Of a stretch of 8,248 bases of DNA, positions 1-4,874 are shown piece by piece. Made by a program: the position numbers and the translations under genes. The stretch comes from Clostridia bacterium (GTDB lineage: Bacteria; Bacillota; Clostridia; Oscillospirales; Acutalibacteraceae), in NCBI GenBank assembly GCA_900764115.1, contig CAAFMR010000141.1:1-8248 (forward strand), written 5' to 3'. Below the pieces are notes generated by a model. It did not search any database. It had not been told where the DNA came from and worked only from the letters and a program-made list of their open reading frames with translations. Numbering within the stretch: position 1 is the first letter of the stretch; each line of letters begins with the position of its first letter.

Positions 1-186
1 CGCTTTGCAAGCTGCTTGCATACAGGGGAGGAGTGAACAGACAAATGCTCCCCCCCCCACCATACGACCGGTCAGATACAGCGCAATCTAACCCTCAGGG
101 CTGCGTACCACCCGGATCAGCTCCTTTTTCGGCTTCATTTCGCCGCATCCGCTGCACTTGCGCAGCGGGATTTTCTTTTCTCGCAC
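1..186 (-). pseudogene. ylxR: YlxR-family RNA-binding protein, partial at window edge, interrupted by in-frame TAG
   Basis: YlxR (DUF448) is a small RNA-binding protein encoded between nusA and infB in Firmicutes. The reading frame starts at GTG 186-184, with GAGGAA about 8 nt upstream, 39 nt after the nusA stop. The first 32 codons read as a typical YlxR N-terminus, including IPLRKCSGCGEMKPKKELIR and VVRSPEG. Then comes TAG at 90-88 where the family normally has an acidic or polar residue. The same frame continues with IALYLTGRM, VGGGAFVC and LPCMQAACKA to the window edge, which is recognisable YlxR sequence. So this is one nonsense codon and not a frameshift. The usual GRGA(Y/F) motif reads GGGAF inside a run of nine G, and the usual Asp before LTG is Tyr. 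Family members are about 90 residues and the 3' end lies outside the window. It could be a real pseudogene, a 32-residue product, or base-calling error at a contig end. Confidence 0.72.
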
Positions 187-225
187 GGTGCTGTTTCCTC
201 CCGTCGGTCGGTTATCGTAAACGGC

Positions 226-1350
226 TTATTCGGCGTCTTCGGCAGTCTCTGCGGGCGTCTCGTCGGCTGCGGCGGTCTCCTCCGGCTCATCCTCGCCATA
301 GAACCCGCTTTCGGGGCGGATGTCGATTTTCCAGCCGGTGAGCTTTACCGCCAGCCGCGCGTTCTGCCCCTTATTGCCGATTGCCAGCGACAGCTGGGAA
401 TCCGGCACCGTTACCTTGCAGGATTTGCTGCCGTCGGGCGCCATCTCCACCTTCAGTACCTTAGCGGGCGCCAGCGCGGCGCCGATGAAGGTGGCAGGGT
501 CGTCGCTGTATTCCACAATGTCGATCTTCTCGCCGCCCAGCTCCTCTACGATATTGGCGACGCGCACGCCCCGCTGCCCGATGCAGGCGCCCACGGCATC
601 CACATTTTCGTCGTGGGACAGCACCGCCATTTTGGTGCGGGAGCCGGCTTCCCGGGCTACGGCTTTGATCTCCACCACGCCGTCGAAAATCTCCGGCACT
701 TCGCTTTCAAACATCCGGGTCACCAGACCGGGATGGGTGCGGGATACCAGCGCCCGCAGCCCCTTTTCGGTCTCCTTGACGTCCACCACATAAACCTTGA
801 TGCGGGCGCCCTCCCGGATGTCGTCCGTCTCCATCTGCTCGCTCTTGGGCAGCACGGTTTCGCCCTTACCCACCTGCACGGTGGCGGCGCCGGAGCGGGG
901 ATCTACCCGCACAATCTGTACGGTGACCAGCTCCTGCTTGCGGCGTTGGAACTCCAGCACCTGCTGGTTCTTTTCCGCCTCTCGGATGCCCTGGCGGATG
1001 ACGTGCTTGGCAGACTGGGCGGCGATACGGCCGAATTCCTTGGTATCCAGCTTAATCTCCACATCCTTGCCGACAGCGGCGCGCTTATCGTAGCGCTGCG
1101 CCTGCTCCAGCGTCATCTCCCGATCCGGGTCGGTCACCTCGTCCACCACCGTTTTGCGGATGGATACAGAAAACTCGCTCTTGTCGGGGTCCATCACGAC
1201 GGCGATGTTATCCTCCCCGCCGTAGTCCTTTTTCACCGCCACCACGATGGCAGCCTGAATGCGCTCCATCAGGTATTCGGGGTCGATGCCCTTTTCCTTG
1301 GCAAGTCCTTTCAGTGCCTCGAAAAATTCCACCATATCCTTGTTTGTCAT
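226..1350 (-). CDS. nusA: Transcription termination/antitermination factor NusA
   Basis: NusA binds RNA polymerase in the cytoplasm and modulates pausing, intrinsic termination and antitermination. The 374-residue product matches the Firmicutes length (about 370). Visible parts are an N-terminal polymerase-binding domain (about 1-125), an S1 domain (about 135-200) ending in VSRTHPGLV, and two KH domains. KH1 has GQRG at 258-261 inside the hallmark CIGQRGVRVANIVEELGGEK. KH2 has GNKG at 325-328 and QNARLAVKLTGWKIDI. An acidic Glu/Asp/Ala tail starts at about 353; the extra C-terminal AR repeats of gammaproteobacterial NusA are absent. The ATG at 1350-1348 has GGAGGG about 8 nt upstream, and the gene begins 18 nt after the rimP stop, so it is translated from the rimP transcript. 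The stop is TAA. Identification rests on motifs and synteny and is very secure. Confidence 0.98.
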   Translation of the reverse strand: MTNKDMVEFFEALKGLAKEKGIDPEYLMERIQAAIVVAVKKDYGGEDNIAVVMDPDKSEFSVSIRKTVVDEVTDPDREMTLEQAQRYDKRAAVGKDVEIKLDTKEFGRIAAQSAKHVIRQGIREAEKNQQVLEFQRRKQELVTVQIVRVDPRSGAATVQVGKGETVLPKSEQMETDDIREGARIKVYVVDVKETEKGLRALVSRTHPGLVTRMFESEVPEIFDGVVEIKAVAREAGSRTKMAVLSHDENVDAVGACIGQRGVRVANIVEELGGEKIDIVEYSDDPATFIGAALAPAKVLKVEMAPDGSKSCKVTVPDSQLSLAIGNKGQNARLAVKLTGWKIDIRPESGFYGEDEPEETAAADETPAETAEDAE

Positions 1351-1368
1351 TGTTGTTACCCTCCAGAA

Positions 1369-1890
1369 TTATGTGTCGGATTGTGCGCTTTCGTCGTCCT
1401 CGCTGTCGAATTCGTCGATGGCGTGGACGGCGGCAATGTCTTTCATATCAAAGGTGCGGGTTTCGCCCTCCTCGGTGATGAGGGTGAGCGCTTTATCGGC
1501 ATAGGCATCCAGTATACCGGCGATCTCCCGCTGCCCGGTTTCATCGGGGCGGTAGAGCTTAATGTTGACCGGCAGCCCCTCGTAGCAGGAAAAATGCTCC
1601 GGGCGGGTCAGCTCCCGGTCGGCGCCGGGGGAGGTGACCTCCAGGCAGTAGGATTGGGGGATGGGGTCCGCCTCGTCCAGCAAGGGGCTGAGCCGGCGGG
1701 ATACCGCCACGCAATCGTTGATGGAGACCGGCGCGTCCTCCCGGTCGATGACGATGCGCAGAATCCAGGAGGCGCCCTCCTTGAGAAACCGCACATCCCA
1801 CAGAATCAGATCGGTCTCGTCGATGATGGGCTGCACCAAAGCGACAACCTTGCCGACCACGCCGCCGGGGGCGGTCGGAGTCTTTGCCAT
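1369..1890 (-). CDS. rimP: Ribosome maturation factor RimP
   Basis: RimP assists maturation of the 30S ribosomal subunit and is normally the first gene of the rimP-nusA-ylxR-infB operon, as here. From ATG 1890-1888 the product has 173 residues starting MAKT. The family core is visible as WDVRFLKEG (31-39), LRIVIDR (44-50), VSINDCVAVSRRLSPLLDE (55-73) and the signature LEVTSPGADRELTRPEHF (83-100). A C-terminal SH3-like domain follows (about 101-155). The acidic tail after 158 makes it somewhat longer than the usual 150 residues. A longer reading frame begins at GTG 1953. It was rejected because its first 21 residues do not look like RimP, its start lies in a leader hairpin, and AGGG sits 7-8 nt before ATG 1890. 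The promoter is at 1984-2012. Confidence 0.95.
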   Translation of the reverse strand: MAKTPTAPGGVVGKVVALVQPIIDETDLILWDVRFLKEGASWILRIVIDREDAPVSINDCVAVSRRLSPLLDEADPIPQSYCLEVTSPGADRELTRPEHFSCYEGLPVNIKLYRPDETGQREIAGILDAYADKALTLITEEGETRTFDMKDIAAVHAIDEFDSEDDESAQSDT

Positions 1891-1931
1891 AGCAATCCCT
1901 GCCTTTCCGCGGCGATGCGCCGCACACAACG

Positions 1932-1961
1932 ACAAAGGAGCGGGTCGCCCCACTCCTTTGT
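1932..1961 (-). promoter_or_regulatory. 5' leader hairpin of the rimP-nusA transcript
   Basis: ACAAAGGAG (1932-1940) and CTCCTTTGT (1953-1961) form a perfect 9-bp stem. GGG and CCC inside can extend it as a smaller inner stem. It begins about 16 nt after the predicted transcription start and lies about 42 nt before the rimP ATG. No U-run follows on the minus strand, so it is not a simple terminator. It may stabilise the 5' end or regulate the operon. From memory, similar GGG/CCC-containing hairpins precede rimP in other Clostridia, but I cannot verify that here. Confidence 0.55.
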
Positions 1962-1983
1962 TCTTTCATACTCATCGTGCCTT

Positions 1984-2012
1984 AGTATACCATATATATC
2001 CGGAATATGCAA
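1984..2012 (-). promoter_or_regulatory. Vegetative (sigma-A type) promoter of rimP-nusA operon
   Basis: TTGCAT (2012-2007) and TATACT (1989-1984) are separated by exactly 17 nt. TGG directly precedes the -10 box and provides an extended -10 TGN element. The region upstream of the -35 is A-rich (AAAAAACAC), like an UP element. The predicted transcription start is near 1977, giving a leader of about 87 nt. Confidence 0.8.
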
Positions 2013-2092
2013 GTGTTTTTTCCATAAAACGCTATTTTCTCTAAAACCCATAAAAACAGTCGTCGATACGGCGGCGTTTTGCGGCGGTTCGA

Positions 2093-2980
2093 TCAATCCT
2101 TGCGCTCATCGCCCCAAAAATACAGCGCAACGGTGCCGGGACCGCTGTGGCAGCCGATGGTAGGACCAATGTTGAAGATCGGCACCTCTGTCACATGGGG
2201 GAACCGCTCCCGCACCATAGCGGCAACCTTCTCCGCATCTGCCAGACAGTCGGAATGGCTGATATACACATCGCCGGCGTAGTCCAATCCGCCCTGCGCG
2301 TGCTGCTCCATCTGCCGAACGATCTCCCGCATGGCGTTTTGCTTGCCCCGCACCTTAAAACGGGGGATGAGCCGTCCGTCCACATCCATATTCAGCACGG
2401 GACAAATCTTCAGCACGGTGCCGAACCAGCCGGCAGCCTTAGTGACCCGCCCGCCCTTGACATAAAAGGTCAGATCGGAGGAATAGAACCAGTGGTGCAT
2501 CTCCCGGCGATGGGCTTCTGCCCAGTCGTACAGCTCATCCAGCGACTTTCCCGCATCCCGCAGGTTCGCCAGCGTGATCATCAGCAGCCCGGAGCCGGAG
2601 GAGGCGCCCAGCGAGTCCACCACCAGCACCCGCCGCTGCGGGTATTGCTCCTTGAGAATACCGGCGGCAATGCGGGCGGAGTTATAGGAGCCGGAAAGAC
2701 CGCTGGACAGGGTCAGATGCAGCACATCCTGCCCCGCCTCCAGGAACGGCGTGAAATACCGGCAGTATTCTTCCACATTGATCTGGGCGGTGTGTGCGTC
2801 GGCGCCCCCGACCATCGCCTTGTAGAAATCCTCCATGGATATGGTTTTACCCATATCGTCATCGTATTCCTTATGATCCAGCAAATAGTGAAAGTGGGCG
2901 TAGCGGATGCCCCGCTGCTCCAGCAGCTCGGGGGTCAGGTCCACGGTCGAGCAGCAACTCAATACAAAATTCTCACACAT
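2093..2980 (-). CDS. DegV family protein (fatty-acid-binding)
   Basis: DegV proteins bind one long-chain fatty acid between two alpha/beta domains; FakB, the best-studied member, presents fatty acids to the kinase FakA. The 295-residue length fits the family. Motifs seen are STVDLTPELLEQRGI (11-25, the N-terminal loop), HTAQINVEEY (63-72), TLSSGLSGSYNSA (90-102, the ligand-contacting Ser/Gly loop), DSLGASSGSGLL (122-133), FYVKGGRV (172-179) and the C-terminal GPTIGCHSGPGTVALYFWG (272-290). The family's usual (T/S)DST near residue 10 reads CCST, so an Asp is replaced by Cys. The ATG at 2980-2978 has AAAGGAG about 8 nt upstream. It begins 26 nt after the stop of the SGNH hydrolase gene, so the two are probably co-transcribed. 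No fakA is visible, so FakB is not assigned. I see no convincing terminator in the 80 nt after its TGA. Confidence 0.93.
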   Translation of the reverse strand: MCENFVLSCCSTVDLTPELLEQRGIRYAHFHYLLDHKEYDDDMGKTISMEDFYKAMVGGADAHTAQINVEEYCRYFTPFLEAGQDVLHLTLSSGLSGSYNSARIAAGILKEQYPQRRVLVVDSLGASSGSGLLMITLANLRDAGKSLDELYDWAEAHRREMHHWFYSSDLTFYVKGGRVTKAAGWFGTVLKICPVLNMDVDGRLIPRFKVRGKQNAMREIVRQMEQHAQGGLDYAGDVYISHSDCLADAEKVAAMVRERFPHVTEVPIFNIGPTIGCHSGPGTVALYFWGDERKD

Positions 2981-3006
2981 AAATATCTCCTTTCAGGGTA
3001 ACGCCG

Positions 3007-3678
3007 TCAGGCGGATTGCAGATATGAGGCAATGTGACCGGCGATCAGGTCATGTCCGGCGGGGGTGGGGTGGATGCCGTCGGCGCACAGCAGAGAGTCA
3101 AACTGGTGGCTCAGCAGGAAATCCCGGCGCACATCAATCAACGGGCAGGACAGGGATTTTGCCAGCCCTTCCACCAGGCGGTTATAATGCTCCTGCCACC
3201 GGGACAGCATACTCACATCCCCCAGCCAGCGCAGGATGTTTTCCTTGTTCAGATTGCGGCTGATCCAGGAAAAATACTTCTGGGCGTCGATGGGAATGAG
3301 AGACAGCATCGCCACTTTGGCACCCTGGCTGCGCGCCAGCTCCACGGCGCTGCGGTATCCGTCCAGGAATTTTGCCTCCGGCGTATGGGGCTGATAGGTG
3401 CCGGCGGGGTCGGCGGCGATTGCCGCCCAGTCAAAATCGCAATCGTTACCGCCGTATTCCAGCAGCACCAGCGTTTCCTCCGGGCAGGTTTCCCGCCGCT
3501 CCAGCGTGCGCACGCCTTTTTCAATGGTGGCGCCCATACGGGAATGATTGCAGATGGTGACGCCCTGCTCCGCCAGCGAGGTCAGCCGGGGACTGTGGCA
3601 CAGGCGATACCGCCCTACGTCGCTTTGGTATACGACGCCCTTCAGTATGGAATCGCCATACAGCTCCAACCGTTGCAT
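3007..3678 (-). CDS. SGNH/GDSL-type esterase/lipase-like hydrolase
   Basis: SGNH hydrolases are serine esterases that act on lipids, acyl thioesters or acetylated sugars; the substrate cannot be read from sequence. The product (223 residues from ATG 3678) has all four SGNH blocks. These are GDS with the nucleophile Ser10, N44/G49 in NHSRMG (block II), GGND with Asn78 (block III), and DGIHPTPAGH with Asp200 and His203 (block V). No signal peptide or membrane segment is seen, so it should be cytoplasmic. A longer frame starts at 3741 but adds a basic, non-family leader covering the 5' hairpin. ATG 3678 has GGAGG 9 nt upstream. The stop is TGA. It is the first gene of a probable pair with the DegV-family gene, which suggests, as inference only, a role in acyl or lipid metabolism. 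Confidence 0.88.
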   Translation of the reverse strand: MQRLELYGDSILKGVVYQSDVGRYRLCHSPRLTSLAEQGVTICNHSRMGATIEKGVRTLERRETCPEETLVLLEYGGNDCDFDWAAIAADPAGTYQPHTPEAKFLDGYRSAVELARSQGAKVAMLSLIPIDAQKYFSWISRNLNKENILRWLGDVSMLSRWQEHYNRLVEGLAKSLSCPLIDVRRDFLLSHQFDSLLCADGIHPTPAGHDLIAGHIASYLQSA

Positions 3679-3709
3679 AAGCTTCCGCCTCCGTATAGTG
3701 AAAATAGGG

Positions 3710-3730
3710 CGGCGGCTGTTGCAGCCGCCG
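3710..3730 (-). promoter_or_regulatory. 5' leader hairpin of SGNH hydrolase transcript
   Basis: CGGCGGCTG (3710-3718) and CAGCCGCCG (3722-3730) form a perfect 9-bp GC-rich stem with a 3-nt loop. It begins about 6 nt after the predicted transcription start and lies about 31 nt before the ATG. On the minus strand it is followed by CCCTATTTTC, a short, imperfect U-tract. It could act as a 5' mRNA stabiliser or a weak attenuator. Confidence 0.55.
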
Positions 3731-3742
3731 TGCAGTGTCATT

Positions 3743-3772
3743 AGTATACGCCGGAAACCGGCAGATTGTCAC
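3743..3772 (-). promoter_or_regulatory. Promoter of the SGNH hydrolase-degV unit
   Basis: GTGACA (3772-3767) resembles the TTGACA -35 box, and TATACT (3748-3743) is a good -10 box, with an 18-nt spacer. The spacer contains a small inverted repeat, GCCGG-AAA-CCGGC (3750-3762), that a repressor could read. The predicted start is near 3736, giving a leader of about 58 nt. Confidence 0.6.
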
Positions 3773-3822
3773 CCTACCCGTGGCGGCGAAGGCTATCCGG
3801 AGAAAAAATCACCGGTAGAGCC

Positions 3823-3851
3823 AAAAAATCCCACTCTACTGATGGTGGAAT
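3823..3851 (-). terminator. Possible intrinsic terminator (minus strand)
   Basis: On the minus strand ATTCCAC (3851-3845) can pair with GTGGGAT (3834-3828) as a 7-bp stem with one G-U pair and a 10-nt loop. A run of six T (3828-3823) follows. No minus-strand gene precedes it within the intergenic region, so it would end either an antisense or small transcript, or read-through from beyond the XRE gene's promoter. The stem is only moderately stable. Confidence 0.3.
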
Positions 3852-3907
3852 TGTCGATTTATGGCTATTTCTCCGGTCGCTGGTTGAATATACAGCGCTT
3901 TGGATGG

Positions 3908-3932
3908 GGCACTCTCCTGGCAGTAGAGTGCC
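3908..3932. promoter_or_regulatory. Inverted repeat next to the -35 box, candidate operator
   Basis: GGCACTCT and AGAGTGCC form perfect 8-nt arms around a 9-nt centre. The repeat ends 2 nt before the -35 box of the XRE regulator promoter. That position fits a dimeric repressor operator, possibly autoregulation by the XRE protein encoded next door. It could also fold as a hairpin on either strand. Confidence 0.4.
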
Positions 3933-3934
3933 GC

Positions 3935-3963
3935 TTGCATTTTTTGACGGGGTGTGATATACT
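3935..3963 (+). promoter_or_regulatory. Promoter of the XRE membrane regulator gene
   Basis: TTGCAT (3935-3940), a 17-nt spacer and TATACT (3958-3963), with TGA before the -10 box giving an extended -10 element. The predicted start is near 3970, downstream of the ATG at 3964. That argues against the ATG as the translation start and implies a leader of about 125 nt. The design is the same as the rimP and ligase promoters in this window. Confidence 0.75.
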
Positions 3964-3969
3964 ATGAAA

Positions 3970-4095
3970 AAAGGGCGATCCCTGTTTTGCGGCAGCTTTG
4001 GCGTTGTATCGTTCGTCGCCGCTGCCCGGAGCGCCCGTTGCTTGCCGATGCGCCGTGGTTTGGCATCGGGAATTGAGATAAAGGAGCTGACCTCA
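3970..4095 (+). other. Structured 5' leader of the XRE regulator mRNA
   Basis: Three stems can form. The first is AGGG-CGAT-CCCT close to the transcript start. The second is a larger stem in which GGCAGC (3991-3996) pairs with GCTGCC (4021-4026) and inner GGCG (4000-4003) pairs with CGCC (4017-4020). The third is CCGATGC (4045-4051) with GCATCGG (4063-4069), ending 11 nt before the AAGGAG ribosome-binding site. I recognise no named riboswitch. The same bases are also an open frame of 44 codons in phase with the gene, so coding remains a weaker alternative. Confidence 0.4.
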
Positions 4096-4749
4096 TTGCA
4101 GGCGTTGAAAGATGTGATCGCCGCCAACATTGTGCTGTTGCGGCGGGATGCTAATATGACCCAGCTGGAGCTGGCAGAAAAACTGAATTATTCGGACAAG
4201 GCTGTGTCCAAATGGGAGCGGGGCGAGTCCATCCCGGACATTACGGTGCTCAAGCAGATTGCCGATCTGTTTCAGGTCTCCCTGGATTTTCTGGTGCAGG
4301 AGGAGCACCCGGTCAAGCACGAGGGCAAGCAGACGCTGCGGCAGAGAATCCGCAATCACGGGTTTATTACCGGCATCTGTGTGCTACTGGTGTGGCTCAT
4401 CGCCACGCTGGTGTTCGTGATTCTAGATATTTCCATGCGGAATCCCACCCGCCATTGGCTGAGCTTTGTCTATGCGGTGCCGGTGTCCATGATCGTGTGG
4501 CTGGTGTTCAATTCCATCTGGTTCAAGCCCCATCGGAATTTCCTCATCGTTTCGCTGCTGATGTGGTCCATCCTCATTTCGCTGTATTTGTCGTTTTTGG
4601 TGTTTTCCTCGAACCTGTGGCAGCTGTTTGTGCTGGGCATTCCGGGGCAGTTCATTATCCTGATGTGGTCGCGGGTGCGCCGCCCCGGCAAGGGCGGTGC
4701 AGTGCCGCCGCAGCCGGCGGACAATGCCGCGCCCGAAAACGAGCCGTAA
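4096..4749 (+). CDS. XRE-family HTH regulator with four C-terminal membrane helices
   Basis: The first ~70 residues are an XRE/Cro-type helix-turn-helix DNA-binding domain with MTQLELAEKL (21-30), SDKAVSKWERGESIPD (33-48), ITVLKQIADLF (49-59) and VSLDFL (61-66). A basic linker follows, then four hydrophobic helices at about 89-111, 121-143, 149-170 and 173-193, and a Pro/Ala-rich tail. This suggests a membrane-tethered repressor that may sense an envelope signal; the ligand and targets are unknown. The TTG at 4096 is chosen because AAGGAG lies 9 nt upstream and typical XRE proteins begin at this point. An in-frame ATG at 3964 would add 44 non-family residues and sits before the predicted transcription start. 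The product is 217 residues and the stop is TAA. The gene is monocistronic, between its own promoter and a palindromic terminator. Confidence 0.85.
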   Translation: MQALKDVIAANIVLLRRDANMTQLELAEKLNYSDKAVSKWERGESIPDITVLKQIADLFQVSLDFLVQEEHPVKHEGKQTLRQRIRNHGFITGICVLLVWLIATLVFVILDISMRNPTRHWLSFVYAVPVSMIVWLVFNSIWFKPHRNFLIVSLLMWSILISLYLSFLVFSSNLWQLFVLGIPGQFIILMWSRVRRPGKGGAVPPQPADNAAPENEP

Positions 4750-4758
4750 AGCAACGAA

Positions 4759-4802
4759 AAAACCACCTCCGGATGAGCAGCTGCTCATCCGGAGGTGGTT
4801 TT
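4759..4802. terminator. Bidirectional intrinsic terminator, 44-nt perfect palindrome
   Basis: The sequence is perfectly self-complementary around a centre at 4780/4781: AAAACCACCTCCGGATGAGC then AG, mirrored without mismatch. The GC-rich stem is flanked by TTTT on the plus side (4799-4802) and six A (4757-4762), which read as six U on the minus strand. It lies 9 nt after the XRE gene stop and 72 nt beyond the stop of the converging ligase gene, so it can terminate both. Confidence 0.9.
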
Positions 4803-4874
4803 GCATAGACAAAGCAATCGGTTTTTTCGACAGGCGCTCCCGGCAGCCGTGCGGACGGACATCCGGCGGGAACG

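Larger units (their letters stand above)
3787..3934. other. Intergenic region rich in inverted repeats, no gene seen
   Basis: About 350 nt (3742-4095) separate the divergent SGNH and XRE genes, and I see no convincing coding frame. Inverted repeats here are CACTCTACTG (3832-3841) with CAGTAGAGTG (3921-3930), 10/10 and 79 nt apart; CCGGAGAAA (about 3797-3805) with TTTCTCCGG downstream near 3868-3876; GGCTATCCGG with CCGGTAGAGCC (3791-3822, imperfect); and GGCACTCT (3908-3915) with AGAGTGCC (3925-3932). The nesting suggests a folded RNA or a decayed small inverted-repeat element. No target-site duplication or second copy is visible in the window. Confidence 0.45.

Noticed and set aside
33..341. 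102-codon plus-strand open frame at the window start
   Set aside because: It is antisense to ylxR and the nusA 3' end, with low-complexity Arg/Pro composition.
1891..1953. 21-residue extension of RimP from GTG 1953
   Set aside because: It starts inside the leader hairpin, is not RimP-like, and the ATG at 1890 with AGGG upstream gives the typical MAK start.
2041..2092. Terminator for degV
   Set aside because: The CGCCGC and CGCCGCCG blocks are direct and not inverted repeats; a TTTTT run is present but no stable stem precedes it.
613..2163. 516-codon plus-strand open frame opposite nusA and rimP
   Set aside because: It is the complement of two unmistakable genes; long antisense frames are expected opposite GC-rich coding sequence, and the protein is His/Gly-rich and family-less.
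3832..3930. Small inverted-repeat transposable element
   Set aside because: The 10-nt arms match perfectly, but no target duplication or second copy is visible, so it is reported only as an unexplained inverted repeat.
3964..4095. 44-codon N-terminal extension of the XRE regulator from ATG 3964
   Set aside because: The ATG immediately follows a strong -10 box, so it would lie before the transcript start; the extension does not resemble XRE proteins, and AAGGAG supports TTG 4096.
3774..4130. 118-codon minus-strand open frame across the intergenic region
   Set aside because: It has no recognisable domain, crosses the plus-strand promoter, leader and start of the XRE gene, and has no convincing ribosome-binding site.
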